Source of the DNA: Caulobacteraceae bacterium | GTDB taxonomy: Bacteria > Pseudomonadota > Alphaproteobacteria > Caulobacterales > Caulobacteraceae | DNA length: 64,000 nt | Direction of reading: 5' to 3' | Assembly (NCBI GenBank): GCA_027487945.1 | Contig: JAIYCQ010000017.1 | Location: forward strand, 124,001 to 188,000 | In this document: positions 52,142 to 61,677 of the stretch, piece by piece | Layout of the letters: the number at the start of each line of letters is the position of its first letter | Numbering within the stretch: the first letter of the stretch is position 1 | Notes under the pieces: generated by a model | The model's input: only the letters and a program-made list of their open reading frames with translations | Database searches by the model: none | What the model was told of the DNA's origin: nothing | Position numbers and translations under genes: made by a program

Positions 52142-53974
52142 ATGTCCCTGCGAAATATCGCCATCATCGCGCACGTCGACCACGGCAAGACCACGCTCGT
52201 CGACCAGCTTCTCGCCCAGTCCGGCGTCTTCCGCGCCAACGAGGCGCAGACCGAACGCGCCATGGACTCCAACGACCAGGAGAAGGAACGGGGCATCACC
52301 ATCCTCGCCAAGTGCACCAGCGTGCTCTGGAACGGCAAGGCGGGCGAGACCCGGATCAACATCATCGACACCCCCGGTCACGCCGACTTCGGCGGCGAGG
52401 TCGAGCGCATCCTGGGCATGGTCGACGGCTGCGTCATCCTGGTGGACGCCGAAGAGGGCGTCATGCCCCAGACCAAGTTCGTGCTGACCAAGGCGCTGAA
52501 GATGGGTCTGCGGCCCATCCTCTGCATCAACAAGGTCGACCGCGCCCACGCCGACCCGGACCGGGTGCACCTCGAGACCATCGAGCTCTTCGAGGCCATC
52601 GGCGCCACGCCCGAGCAACTGGACTTCCCGCACATCTACGCCTCGGGCCGCAACGGCTGGGCGACGATGGACCTGAGCCAGCCGAACGACAACCTGGCCC
52701 CGCTGTTCGACCTGATCGTCGACCACGTGCCCTCGCCCAAGGTCGAGGCGAACAAGGACAAGCCGTTCCAGATCCTGAACGTGCTGATCGAAAGCGACCC
52801 CTTCCTGGGCCGCCTGCTGACCGGCCGCATCGAGAGCGGCAAGGCCGTTCCGGGCATGGCCATCCACGCCCTCGACCGTGAGGGCAAGGAAATCGAGCGC
52901 GGCCGCATCACCAAGGTCCTCGCCTTCCGCGGCCTGAAGCGCACCGCCCTGGACGAGGGCTCGGAAGCGGGCGACATCGTCGCCATCGCCGGCATGTCCA
53001 AGGCCACCGTGGCCGACACCCTGTGCGCCATGGAGGTCACCGAAGCCCTGCCCGCGCAGCCGATCGATCCCCCGACCATCTCGATGACCGTCTCGGTCAA
53101 CGACAGCCCCCTGGCCGGTCGCGAAGGCGACAAGGTCCAGTCGCGCGTCATCCGTGACCGTCTCCTCAAGGAAGCCGAGTCCAACGTCGCCATCCGCGTC
53201 ACCACCACCCAGGGCGGCGACGCCTACGAAGTCGCCGGCCGTGGCGAACTGCAGCTGGGCGTTCTGATCGAGAACATGCGTCGCGAAGGCTTCGAGGTCT
53301 CGATCAGCCGTCCGCGCGTGGTCTACCAGACCGGCGAAAACGGCGAGAAGCTCGAGCCGATCGAAGACGTCATGATCGACGTCGACGACGAGTTCTCGGG
53401 CATCGTCATCGAAAAGCTGTCGGCCCGTAAGGCCGAGATGACCGACATGGGCCCGTCGGGCGCCGGCAAGACCCGCATCCAGCTGAAATGCCCGTCGCGC
53501 TCGCTGATCGGCTACCAGGGCGAGTTCCTGACCGACACCCGCGGCTCGGGCGTGATCAACCGCGTGTTCAGCCACTACGAGCCCTACAAGGGCGAGATCG
53601 GCGGCCGCCAGAAGGGCGTGCTGATCTCCAACTCGGACGGCGAAACCGCCGCCTTCGCCCTGTGGAACCTGGAAGACCGCGGCGTCATGTTCGTCGGCGC
53701 CGGCACCAAGACCTATGAGGGCATGATCATCGGCGAGAACGCCCGCTGGGACGACCTCGACGTCAACCCGATCAAGGGCAAGCAACTGACCAACGTCCGC
53801 GCCTCCGGCAAGGACGAGGCCGTGCGCCTGACCCCGCCGCGCATCATGTCGCTGGAACAGGCCATCGCCTACATCGGCGACGACGAGCTGGTCGAGGTGA
53901 CGCCCAAGTCGATCCGCCTGCGCAAGCAGATCCTCAACCCGTCGTTCCGCAAGAAGCGCGCCCGTCCGGAGTAG
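52142..53974 (+). CDS. typA: translational GTPase TypA/BipA
   Basis: 610 residues. G1 is [11 protein letters not shown]2/switch RGITILAK, G3 [12 protein letters not shown]4 [10 protein letters not shown]. Then a domain II beta-barrel, domain III and V like EF-G, and the TypA C-terminal domain ([32 protein letters not shown] is the start of it). It binds ribosomes and helps 50S assembly, especially in the cold and under stress. ATG 52142 follows a long leader with hairpins. A terminator ends it at 54005-54033. Confidence 0.97.
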   Translation: MSLRNIAIIAHVDHGKTTLVDQLLAQSGVFRANEAQTERAMDSNDQEKERGITILAKCTSVLWNGKAGETRINIIDTPGHADFGGEVERILGMVDGCVILVDAEEGVMPQTKFVLTKALKMGLRPILCINKVDRAHADPDRVHLETIELFEAIGATPEQLDFPHIYASGRNGWATMDLSQPNDNLAPLFDLIVDHVPSPKVEANKDKPFQILNVLIESDPFLGRLLTGRIESGKAVPGMAIHALDREGKEIERGRITKVLAFRGLKRTALDEGSEAGDIVAIAGMSKATVADTLCAMEVTEALPAQPIDPPTISMTVSVNDSPLAGREGDKVQSRVIRDRLLKEAESNVAIRVTTTQGGDAYEVAGRGELQLGVLIENMRREGFEVSISRPRVVYQTGENGEKLEPIEDVMIDVDDEFSGIVIEKLSARKAEMTDMGPSGAGKTRIQLKCPSRSLIGYQGEFLTDTRGSGVINRVFSHYEPYKGEIGGRQKGVLISNSDGETAAFALWNLEDRGVMFVGAGTKTYEGMIIGENARWDDLDVNPIKGKQLTNVRASGKDEAVRLTPPRIMSLEQAIAYIGDDELVEVTPKSIRLRKQILNPSFRKKRARPE

Positions 53975-54004
53975 GACGACCGCGCCAGCGGACAGAGACA
54001 GAGA

Positions 54005-54033
54005 GGGGCGCGCGAACCATCGTGCGCCCCTTT
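54005..54033 (+). terminator. terminator after typA
   Basis: GGGGCGC (54005-54011) pairs with GCGCCCC (54024-54030), followed by TTTG. Short T-run, so moderate strength. Confidence 0.65.
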
Positions 54034-54274
54034 GCTTGCTCCGCCGGACGACCCTGGAAGAGGCGATCGCCTGCATCCAGGAAGGCGCGAAGCGCGGACA
54101 CACACTCATTCTGCGACGTTCTCCGCCGCTTTTGTCGCCCCACACCACCCCCTTCATCTCTTGCCGAGATGATCGCCGGGCGATCCGGTTTCGGCGCGGC
54201 GTCGGCCGGTGGCCGCCGCATCCGGCGCGCGAGGGCGCGCCGTCGCTTCTCAACTCAAGGGCGCGCGCGGATCG

Positions 54275-54431
54275 CCTTCCCCCTGGAGGGGGGAAGGTGG
54301 CCCTGCGGAGCAGGGTCGGATGGGGGTGGGAGGCTGTCGGCGGCGTCGGCTGTTCAGGAGCAACCCGGACGCAGCGACGCCGACAGGGCTCCACCCCCAA
54401 CCCTGCCCTTCCCCCCTCCAGGGGGAAGGGT
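54275..54431. repeat. long inverted repeat element, family B
   Basis: Left arm CCTTCCCCCTGGAGGGG.. (54275 on) with GCAGGGTCGGATGGGGGTGG and CTGTCGGCGGCGTCGGCTG; right arm runs backwards with CCCTTCCCCCTCCAGGGG (54406-54430), GCAGGGTTGGGGGTGGAG on the other strand and CGACGCCGACAGG. Each arm end is itself a hairpin (CCTTCCCCC/GGGGGGAAGG). Such elements are frequent in Phenylobacterium/Caulobacter-type intergenic DNA. Confidence 0.85.
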
Positions 54432-54933
54432 TCTGCCAAGAGGGGAGACGGGAATTGCGGGACTCCCGGGACCTATACTCCGGAGACAAGGCGAGACATT
54501 CCGCCCCAATCAGCCCCTTTCGCGCGCGCCTCGCCCGCGCCTTCCATCCCCCCGCCTGTGAACGGGCGCACAATGGGAGATGAGCGCGCTCGCACCCTCT
54601 TCAGATCCCCGCGCCGCAAGGCCCGGGGCGACCCGCCGCCCGGGCGGGGGCGACGCGTCGCGGGGGCTCGCGCCGTCCTGGCCGCGCATCCATCCCCCTG
54701 TCGGCGCGCGTGAAGCGGCCGCTCCGGCGTCGGTGAAACCGCGCGCGAGACACCGGGGACGTCAGGGGCAGCTGCCCGCGGGTGTCCGTCCCGAAGCCGC
54801 AACGCTGGCTTTTCCACAGGTTTGGCTGTATGAGCCGCGCTCCACTACCTCAGAAGCGCTGATACACGCCCTCGCCAACGCGAGCAGACCGGGCGCCGAA
54901 CGCGTTTTCGCCCCTGTCAGGAACTATCCAAAA

Positions 54934-57288
54934 ATGGCGTTTCCGCCTCTCAATCCCGCCATCGAGCGGGCCCTTGCCGCGCAAGGCTATGCCGACCCGA
55001 CCCCCGTTCAGCTCGCCGTGCTCCAGGAGGACGCCGTCGACCGCGACCTGCTGGTCTCGGCCCAGACCGGCTCGGGCAAGACCGTCGCCTTCGGCGTGGC
55101 CATGGCCACGACCCTGCTGGGCGAGGAACAGTACCTGGGCGGCGTCAGCGGCGCCCCGATGGCGCTGATCATCGCCCCGACCCGCGAGCTGGCCCTGCAG
55201 GTCAGCCGCGAGCTGGAATGGCTCTACAAGGACGCCGGCGGCCGCATCGTCACCTGCGTCGGCGGCATGGACGCCCGGCGCGAGCAGCGCCTGCTCGCCA
55301 ACGGCTGCCACATCGTGGTCGGCACGCCCGGCCGCCTGCGCGACCACCTGGAGCGCGGCTATCTCGACGTCTCGGCCCTGAAGGTCGCGGTGCTCGACGA
55401 GGCCGACGAGATGCTGGACCTGGGCTTCCGCGAGGACCTGGAGTTCATCCTCGAGACCACCCCGGCCGAGCGCCGCACCCTGCTGTTCTCGGCGACCATC
55501 GCCAAGGACATCGCGCGCCTGGCCCAGACCTATCAGCGCGACGCGGTGCGGATCGACACCACCACCCGCAACGAGCCGCACGGCGACATCGAGTACAAGG
55601 CCATCCGCGTGGCCCCCAACGAGATCGAGCACGCCGTCGTCAACGTGCTGCGCCACTATCACGCCGGCGGCGCGCTGGTGTTCTGCTCGACCCGTGACGC
55701 GGTCCGCCACCTGTACGCCAGCCTGCGCGAACGTGGCTTCGAGGTCGTCGGCCTGTCGGGCGAGATGGGCCAGCGGGAGCGCAACGACGCGCTGCAGTCG
55801 CTGCGCGACCGCCGGGCCCGCGTCTGCGTCGCCACCGACGTCGCCGCCCGCGGCCTCGACCTGCCGGACCTCGGTCTGGTCATCCACGCCGACCTGCCGG
55901 TCAACAAGGCCACCCTGCTGCACCGTTCGGGCCGCACCGGCCGGGCGGGCAAGAAGGGCACCTCGGTGCTGCTCGTCCCCTACACCCGCCGCCGCAAGGC
56001 CGAGTCGCTGCTGGCCTCGGCCAGCATCGAGGCCGAATGGGTCGGCCCGCCCAGCGCCGACGAGATCCGCGCCGGCGACCAGCGCCGCATGCTGGAAGAC
56101 CCGACGCTGACCGAGCCGGCCACCGAAGAGGACCTCGGCCTGGCCCGCATCCTGATGGACCAGAGCCCGGCCGAGGCCATCGCCGTGGCCCTGCTGCGCA
56201 TGTACCGCGCCCGTCTGCCGGAGCCGGAGGATCTCTATGACGGCGGTCCGTTCAAGGAACATGGCGCCAAGCCGCGCCTCGTCCGCGAGGGCGACAGCGA
56301 CCGGGGCGGTCTGGCCAATTCGTTCGAGGATCGCGGTCCGCGCGACCACACCGAGTTCGCCGACGCCACCTGGTTCAAGCTGTCGATCGGCCGCGCCAAG
56401 AACGCCGACCCCAAGTGGCTGCTGCCGCTGATCTGCCGGCTGGGCGTGGTGACCAAGAAGGACATCGGCCAGATCCGCATCTTCGACAACGAGACCAAGT
56501 TCCAGATCTCCGAGGAGATGGCCGGCAAGTTCATGGAGCAGGTCCTCGCCCATCCGGACAAGGACGTGCGGGTCGAGACGACCACCCCGCCGACCTCCAA
56601 GGATTTCGCGCCGCGCAAGCCGCGCGCCGCCGGCTATGGCGACCGCGCCGAGCGGACGGAGCGTCCCGACCGCGGCGACCGTCCGCAGCGCGCCGAGCGT
56701 CCGGCCTGGAAGGACAAGGCGCCGCGCGCCGATTTCGGCGCCGACCGTCCGGCCCGTCCCGACTGGAAGGACAAGGCTCCGCGCCCCGAACGCAGCGAGC
56801 GCCCCGCGCCCCGCGCCGACAGCGCTGACCGTCCGGCCCGCCCGGAGTGGAAGGACAAGCCGCGCGGCGACAAGCCGGCCTGGAAGGACAAGGCTCCCCG
56901 CGCCGAGGCCGGCGCCGACCGTCCTGCCCGTCCGGCCTGGAAGGACAAGGCGCCCGCCGCCGAGCGCGCGGATCGTCCCGCTCGCGCCGACAAGCCCGCC
57001 AGGGCCGAATGGACGCCGCGTCCCGCCGCCCGCGCCGAGGCCCCGGCCGACCGCAAGCCCGGCCGCGCCCCCCGCGATGTCAGCGCCCGTGAGTCGGTGC
57101 CCTACAATCCGGTCGAGGCCGACGCCGGCAAGCCGTTCCGCAAGCCGCGCGCGGCCCCGGGCGGCGGCCCCAGGCCCGCCACCGACTTCAAGGGGCCCAA
57201 GCGGGCCGGCGGCGCCTTCAAGCCCGGCGGCGCCTTCAAGTCCGAAGGCGGTCCGAAGAAGCCCTTCAAGGGCAAGCCGCGGAGCTAG
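54934..57288 (+). CDS. DEAD-box RNA helicase with DbpA-type domain and repetitive basic tail
   Basis: 784 residues. Q motif near PVQLAVL, motif I AQTGSGKT, Ia PTRELALQ, DEAD box VLDEADEM, SAT, and HRSGRTGRAG are in order. A DbpA/CsdA-like RNA-binding domain follows (FKLSIGRAKNADPKWLLPLI to KFMEQVL, about residues 475-545). The last 210 residues are a disordered Arg/Lys/Pro/Ala tail with at least six WKDK units (AWKDKAPRADFGADR and variants). ATG 54934 matches family starts; the frame is open for 350 bases further. Likely acts in ribosome assembly or RNA decay. Confidence 0.94.
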   Translation: MAFPPLNPAIERALAAQGYADPTPVQLAVLQEDAVDRDLLVSAQTGSGKTVAFGVAMATTLLGEEQYLGGVSGAPMALIIAPTRELALQVSRELEWLYKDAGGRIVTCVGGMDARREQRLLANGCHIVVGTPGRLRDHLERGYLDVSALKVAVLDEADEMLDLGFREDLEFILETTPAERRTLLFSATIAKDIARLAQTYQRDAVRIDTTTRNEPHGDIEYKAIRVAPNEIEHAVVNVLRHYHAGGALVFCSTRDAVRHLYASLRERGFEVVGLSGEMGQRERNDALQSLRDRRARVCVATDVAARGLDLPDLGLVIHADLPVNKATLLHRSGRTGRAGKKGTSVLLVPYTRRRKAESLLASASIEAEWVGPPSADEIRAGDQRRMLEDPTLTEPATEEDLGLARILMDQSPAEAIAVALLRMYRARLPEPEDLYDGGPFKEHGAKPRLVREGDSDRGGLANSFEDRGPRDHTEFADATWFKLSIGRAKNADPKWLLPLICRLGVVTKKDIGQIRIFDNETKFQISEEMAGKFMEQVLAHPDKDVRVETTTPPTSKDFAPRKPRAAGYGDRAERTERPDRGDRPQRAERPAWKDKAPRADFGADRPARPDWKDKAPRPERSERPAPRADSADRPARPEWKDKPRGDKPAWKDKAPRAEAGADRPARPAWKDKAPAAERADRPARADKPARAEWTPRPAARAEAPADRKPGRAPRDVSARESVPYNPVEADAGKPFRKPRAAPGGGPRPATDFKGPKRAGGAFKPGGAFKSEGGPKKPFKGKPRS

Positions 57289-57680
57289 GGAGACTGCTCG
57301 AGGGTGACGTAGAGCTCGCTCTCGATCACCCACTGGCCGGTGACCTTGCGCCAGACGGCGAGATAGGTCCCGGCCAGGGTGGTGTCGCCGCCGGCGCTCC
57401 GCCACAGCGCGGTCCACCGGCCCTGCTCGGCGGCCCGCGCGCCGGCGTGGTCGACCTCCACGTCTCCGGAGGTCCGCAGGTAGTGGACGAAGGTCGGGTC
57501 GGCGAACTGGCCGGCGAAGGCCTGGGTGATGGCTTTCGCGCCGACGATCAGGCTGCCGTCGCCGGTGATCATGGTCGCATCGGCGAACAGGAACGGGGCC
57601 AGCCGCGCCGCGTCATGGGCGGCGATCAGCCTGTTGGTCAGCTTGCGGCGGGCGCGGATAGCGTCGGCGGGCGCGGTCAT
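57285..57680 (-). CDS. NTF2-like protein (DUF4440 type)
   Basis: 131 residues with the NTF2-like cone fold: RKLTNRLIAAHDAARLAPFL, then ATMITGDGSLIVGAKAITQAF, YLRTSGDVEVDHAGARAAEQ and GTYLAVWRKVTGQWVIESELY. This matches nuclear-transport-factor/SnoaL-like DUF4440 proteins, ligand-binding or isomerase-like. Its stop overlaps that of the convergent helicase gene by three bases, and its start overlaps the stop of the histidine kinase gene as ATGA, so it is the last gene of a kinase operon. Confidence 0.88.
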   Translation of the reverse strand: MTAPADAIRARRKLTNRLIAAHDAARLAPFLFADATMITGDGSLIVGAKAITQAFAGQFADPTFVHYLRTSGDVEVDHAGARAAEQGRWTALWRSAGGDTTLAGTYLAVWRKVTGQWVIESELYVTLEQSP

Positions 57681-59317
57681 GGCGTCGGGCTCGCCGCTCC
57701 GTCCAGCGCCAGCGCCGCCTCCATGGCCCCGAACAGCGCCGCCGCGTCGATCGGCTTGGCCACATGCAGGTCCATGCCGCAGGCCAGCAGCTCGCCGACC
57801 TGGTGGGTCATGGCGTTGGCGGTCAGGGCGATGACCGGCGTCCGCCGGCGGCCGGTCGCCGCCTCCTCGACCCGGATCTCGCGCACCGCCCCGACCCCGT
57901 CGAGCACCGGCATATGGACGTCCATGAGGATCAGGTCCCAGTCCTGCGTCCGCCAGGCGGCGACCGCCTGGGCGCCGTCCTCGACGATCATCGGGGCGAC
58001 CTCGATCTGGGCGAGGAGCGCCTCCAGGACGATCCGGTTCACGCGGTTGTCCTCCGCCGCCAGGACCCGCAGCGCTCCGCGCCCGGCCGGCGCCTCGGCG
58101 ACGGTGGGCGCGCCGGGCGCCACATCGCCGACCCGGGTGAGCGGCATGCGGGCGCTGAAGGTCGCGCCCTGGCCGGGTTCGCTGACCGCCGTCAGGTCGC
58201 CCCGCATCAGCCGGCAGAGATCGCGCGATATCGCCAGGCCAAGGCCAGTGCCGCCATGCCGGCGGGTGGTCGAGGCGTCGAGCTGGCTGAACTTGCCGAA
58301 CAGCCGGTCGATCTGGTCGGCCGGCAGGCCCGGACCGGTGTCGATGACCGCCACCCGCAGCGCCCGCGACACCGCCTCGACGCGGAGGGTGACCGAGCCC
58401 CTGTCGGTGAACTTGACCGCGTTCGACAGCAGGTTGGCGACCACCTGCCGGACCCGGGCGGCGTCGCCCAGGTACATCCCCTCGACTTCGGGCGCGATCT
58501 CCACGGTGAAGGCCAGGCCCTTTTCGTCCGCCAGCGGTTCGAACGCCGCGGCCGTGGCGCGCAGGCAGCCGCCGAGGTCGAAGGGCCGGATCTCCAGCTC
58601 CATCTTGCCGGCCTCGATCTTCGAGAAATCGAGAACGTCGTTGAGGATGGTCGTCAGGGACGCGCCGGCATCGCGGATGATGCCGAGGCGCTCGCGCTGG
58701 CGATCGCTCAGCCCGTCGGCGGCCATGGCCTGGGCCATGCCCAGAATGCCGTTGAGCGGCGTGCGAATCTCGTGGCTCATGGTCGCCAGGAAGACGCTCT
58801 TGGCGGCGTTGGCGGCCTCGGCGGCGGCCACGGCCTCCCGCAGGCTGCGGGCCTCCTGTCGGCGGTGCAGCGCGAACAGCAGGATGCAGCTGAAGAAGCC
58901 CAGCACCGCCAGTGTCGCGAACACGATGTGCAGGACAGGTTCGGCGCCGGCCCGCCGGGCGACGATCAGGGCGGCGCCGGCGGCGAGGGCGGTCATAGAG
59001 CCCATGCCGATCCGGCGGGAGATCACGAACTCGGCCGTGCTGCTCAGGGCGATGGCGCCGATCATGGCCGCAGCCCCGAGGAGGGCGGTCTGGTGCTCGG
59101 TCAGGGTCGCGAGGCCGAACGGCATGACGCAGTAGGCGGCGGTGTAGATGAAGGTGCTGATCGCAACCAGGCCCTCAAGCCGCCGGCCCGGCTGCGGCCG
59201 GGTCTCGACAAAGGCGCAGAAGGCCCGATCCACGGCGGCCAGCGCCAGCACCGCGCCGAGCCAGGTGGCGGCGAACAGCCCTCCCAGCCAGACCCAGCCG
59301 CCCATGGCCGCGACCAC
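57677..59317 (-). CDS. hybrid sensor histidine kinase
   Basis: 546 residues. About five membrane helices in the first 150 residues, no extracytoplasmic domain, then a HisKA domain (phospho-His in ATMSHEIRTPLNGI), a complete HATPase domain (NLLSNAVKFT, DTGPGLP, GGTGLGLAISR) and a C-terminal receiver (AEDNRVNRIV, phospho-Asp in LILMDVHMPVLDG). The start is uncertain: GTG 59317 is used; the open frame goes further with no good start codon. It signals from the membrane to an unknown partner. Confidence 0.93.
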   Translation of the reverse strand: MVAAMGGWVWLGGLFAATWLGAVLALAAVDRAFCAFVETRPQPGRRLEGLVAISTFIYTAAYCVMPFGLATLTEHQTALLGAAAMIGAIALSSTAEFVISRRIGMGSMTALAAGAALIVARRAGAEPVLHIVFATLAVLGFFSCILLFALHRRQEARSLREAVAAAEAANAAKSVFLATMSHEIRTPLNGILGMAQAMAADGLSDRQRERLGIIRDAGASLTTILNDVLDFSKIEAGKMELEIRPFDLGGCLRATAAAFEPLADEKGLAFTVEIAPEVEGMYLGDAARVRQVVANLLSNAVKFTDRGSVTLRVEAVSRALRVAVIDTGPGLPADQIDRLFGKFSQLDASTTRRHGGTGLGLAISRDLCRLMRGDLTAVSEPGQGATFSARMPLTRVGDVAPGAPTVAEAPAGRGALRVLAAEDNRVNRIVLEALLAQIEVAPMIVEDGAQAVAAWRTQDWDLILMDVHMPVLDGVGAVREIRVEEAATGRRRTPVIALTANAMTHQVGELLACGMDLHVAKPIDAAALFGAMEAALALDGAASPTP

Positions 59318-59524
59318 GGTCAGGCCCTGTACGGGCCAGAACTCGCGTCGCCGCAGGGCGAAGAGGTCTGTCCAGCGCTGTGTTGGTGGTGTGGCGGTCA
59401 GCGGCCCGGGCTCCCTTGCTCGCGCCGAACGTGAAAGGGAGCGCCTAACCTGAGATTAAGCCTTATGCATAAACACGCGGTCGCCCGCTCGCCGTCCCGA
59501 TGGCGGGGGACGGCCGCGCGGGTC

Positions 59525-59899
59525 TCAGCGGCGCTTGGCTTCCCGCTTGGCGCGGGCTTCCGCCTTGGCCTCGGCCTTGCGCGCCTTGCGCTCTTCGCGC
59601 TTGAGGGCCAGCTGGGCTTCCTCGTTGTTCAGCAGGGCCAGACGGGCCTCTTCGGCCGCCTTGGCGGCGGCGAGACGCTCGGCTTCGGCCTTGGCCTCGG
59701 CGGCCAGCCGGGCCTCTTCCTTGGCCTTCTCCCGGGCCTGCCGAGCCGCTTCCCGCTCTGCGGCCAGCCGCTCCTCGCGCGAGACGAAGGCTGTGGCGGT
59801 GATGGTGGGCTTGGGTTTGAACTTGGCCAGCAGGGCCTTCTTGGCTTCGGCCGCCGCCTTCTGGCGTTCAGCAAAGCCCGTGCGCAACGGGTCTTTCAT
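59525..59899 (-). CDS. DUF6481-like coiled-coil protein
   Basis: 124 residues. MKDPLRTGFAERQKAAAEA and KALLAKFKPKPTITATAFVS match a small alphaproteobacterial family (DUF6481), followed by a very charged, Ala/Glu/Lys/Arg-rich helix to the end, which would form a single alpha-helix or coiled coil. ATG 59899 is preferred; a TTG at 59914 is also in frame. Function unknown. AT-rich start and GC-rich lysine codons make codon use unusual, but in keeping with composition. Confidence 0.8.
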   Translation of the reverse strand: MKDPLRTGFAERQKAAAEAKKALLAKFKPKPTITATAFVSREERLAAEREAARQAREKAKEEARLAAEAKAEAERLAAAKAAEEARLALLNNEEAQLALKREERKARKAEAKAEARAKREAKRR

Positions 59900-60007
59900 A
59901 GAGTCTTTCAGCAAGTCGGAGAGGCTCGCTTAAGACCCAAAAACCCGCGGCAATGCAACCCCTGCACGGCCGTTCGACGGTGATTTTGATCGCCGCGCCG
60001 GGACGCC

Positions 60008-60472
60008 CTACCCGGGCGCGAGGGTCCGCTCCATCCAGACGTCACAGCGGCTGTAGGCCGTCTCCCGGGGCGGAATGTCGGCGAACCCGACGGCCCGGTA
60101 GAGGGCGAGCGCCGGGCCGAGCCTCGCGTTGGTCTCAAGGTACAGGCGCGGGGCGCCCAGCGCCCTGGCCCGATCAATACAGGCCTGCATCAACGCCCGG
60201 CCAAGGCCGGTTCCCCGCGCGGCCTCGGCCACCGTCATCTTCACGACCTCGAAGCCGCCGTCGTCCATCGCCTTCAGGCCGACGCATCCAACCGGTTCGC
60301 CGCCGTCGCTTTCGGCGATGAAGATGTGCCCGCCCGGCGCGATCACCGCGCCGACCGGATCGCCCAGAATCACCTCGTCGGCGGGTTCGATGGCGAAGTG
60401 GCGGCCGATCCAGGCTTCATTCAGCGCCTTCCAGGCAGCCGCGTGACGGGGTTCGAAATCGACGATGCGCAT
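60008..60472 (-). CDS. GNAT family N-acetyltransferase
   Basis: 154 residues. MRIVDFEPRHAAAWKALNEAWI, then FIAESDGGEPVGCVGLKAMD, the acetyl-CoA loop VAEAARGTGLGRALMQACID and LETNARLGPALALYRAVGF are all GNAT landmarks. Substrate unknown. ATG 60472 is chosen; 60487 is in frame too. Divergent from the aminotransferase gene, 47 bases apart, so both promoters may share that short region. Confidence 0.92.
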   Translation of the reverse strand: MRIVDFEPRHAAAWKALNEAWIGRHFAIEPADEVILGDPVGAVIAPGGHIFIAESDGGEPVGCVGLKAMDDGGFEVVKMTVAEAARGTGLGRALMQACIDRARALGAPRLYLETNARLGPALALYRAVGFADIPPRETAYSRCDVWMERTLAPG

Positions 60473-60519
60473 GGCATGACTGTGCAAAGCGTGGGCGTTC
60501 CGCGCAAGGAGGCCCCGCC

Positions 60520-61677
60520 TTGGTCCATCCCGTCTACGCCGATCTTCCCACCACGATCTTCGAGGTCATGAGCGGTCTGGCCCGCGAGACCGGCGCCATC
60601 AACCTCGGTCAGGGCTTCCCCGAAGAGCCCGGGCCGGAGGCGCTGCGTCGGCGCGCGGCGCTGGAGTCGGTCGACGGCTACAACCAGTATCCGCCGATGC
60701 GCGGGCTGCCGGCCCTGCGTCAGGCCGTGGCCGACCACTATGCCGCCTGGCAGGGGCTGGACCTGACGGCCGAGGAGATCACCATCACCTCCGGCGCCAC
60801 CGAAGCGCTGGCGGCGGCGTTCCTGAGCCTGATCTCGCCGGGCGATGAGGTGGTGCTGTTTCAGCCGCTCTACGACTCCTACCTGCCGATGGTCCGGCGC
60901 AGCGGCGGCGTGCCGCGCCTGGCGCGGCTGGACCCGCCGCACTTTCGGATCACGCGGGAGATGCTCGAGGGTCTGTTCACCGCCAACACCCGCGTCGTGG
61001 TGCTGAACAACCCGGTGAACCCGGCGGCGGTCGTGTTCAGCGACGAGGAGCTGGCGCTGCTGGCCGAATACTGCGTCCGCCACGATGTCATCGCGATCTG
61101 TGACGAGGTCTGGGAGCAGATCGTGTTCGACGGCTGCCGTTTCCGCTCCATGATGAGCGTCCCCGGCATGCGGGAGCGGACGGTGAAGATCGGCTCTGCC
61201 GGAAAGATGTTCGCCATGACCGGCTGGAAGGTCGGCTTCCTCTGCGCGGCGCCCGCCCTGACCAAGGCTCTGGCCGGGGCGCACCAGTTCCTGACCTTCA
61301 CCACCGCGCCCAACCTCCAGGCGGCCTATGCCTGGGGGCTGGCGAACTGCGCCGACTGGTTCGAGGCCATGCCGGCCGATCTGCAGCGGTCCCGCGACCG
61401 GATGGCCGGCGCCCTGGAAGCCGCCGGGTTCAGGGTCCTGCCCGCGAGCGGCAGCTACTTCCTGCTCGTCGACCTGGCGGCGTCGGGCGTCAGCGAGGAC
61501 GACCGTGCCTTCTGCCTGCGCGCGGTCAAGGACCACGGCGTCGCAGCGATCCCGGTCTCGGCCTTCTACGAGCAGGACGCCCCGACCAGCCTCATCCGCC
61601 TGTGTTTCGCCAAGCGGGACGAGACGCTGGACGCGGGCGTGGCGCGGCTGGCGGCGGCGCGGGCCGCTAGATCGTAG
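60520..61677 (+). CDS. class I/II aminotransferase (methionine/kynurenine-type)
   Basis: 385 residues. TTIFEVMSGLARETGAINLG (start typical of the KAT/YbdL type), SGATEALAAAF, NNPVNPAAV, ICDEVWEQIVFDG and the PLP lysine in GSAGKMFAMTGWKVGF. Near relatives transaminate methionine, kynurenine or aromatic amino acids; exact substrate is open. TTG 60520 is the start: AAGGAGG lies seven bases before it, an excellent ribosome site. Convergent with the SDR gene, sharing eleven bases. Confidence 0.93.
   Translation: MVHPVYADLPTTIFEVMSGLARETGAINLGQGFPEEPGPEALRRRAALESVDGYNQYPPMRGLPALRQAVADHYAAWQGLDLTAEEITITSGATEALAAAFLSLISPGDEVVLFQPLYDSYLPMVRRSGGVPRLARLDPPHFRITREMLEGLFTANTRVVVLNNPVNPAAVVFSDEELALLAEYCVRHDVIAICDEVWEQIVFDGCRFRSMMSVPGMRERTVKIGSAGKMFAMTGWKVGFLCAAPALTKALAGAHQFLTFTTAPNLQAAYAWGLANCADWFEAMPADLQRSRDRMAGALEAAGFRVLPASGSYFLLVDLAASGVSEDDRAFCLRAVKDHGVAAIPVSAFYEQDAPTSLIRLCFAKRDETLDAGVARLAAARAARS

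Larger units (their letters stand above)
53975..54933. other. 959-base region without a confirmed gene
   Basis: Contains the typA terminator, a long inverted repeat (54275-54431) and the leader of the helicase gene. Several open frames cross it (for example a plus-strand one from 54036) but none shows coding bias or a recognisable product, and those over the repeat are read through inverted-repeat sequence. A short conserved-looking start MLRRTTLEEAIACIQEG at 54036 could be a decayed gene end. Confidence 0.55.

Noticed and set aside
52139..54439. Minus-strand open frame of 766 codons opposite typA
   Set aside because: Shadow of typA; Val/Leu/Asp-rich repetitive composition without family motifs.
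54036..54713. Plus-strand open frame of 225 codons between typA and the helicase gene
   Set aside because: Runs across the family B inverted repeat, composition is non-coding and no motif was seen beyond its first 20 residues.
54850..57417. Minus-strand open frame of 855 codons opposite the helicase gene
   Set aside because: Gly/Val/Arg/Leu-rich with no motif; a shadow of the helicase gene, whose motifs are clear on the plus strand.
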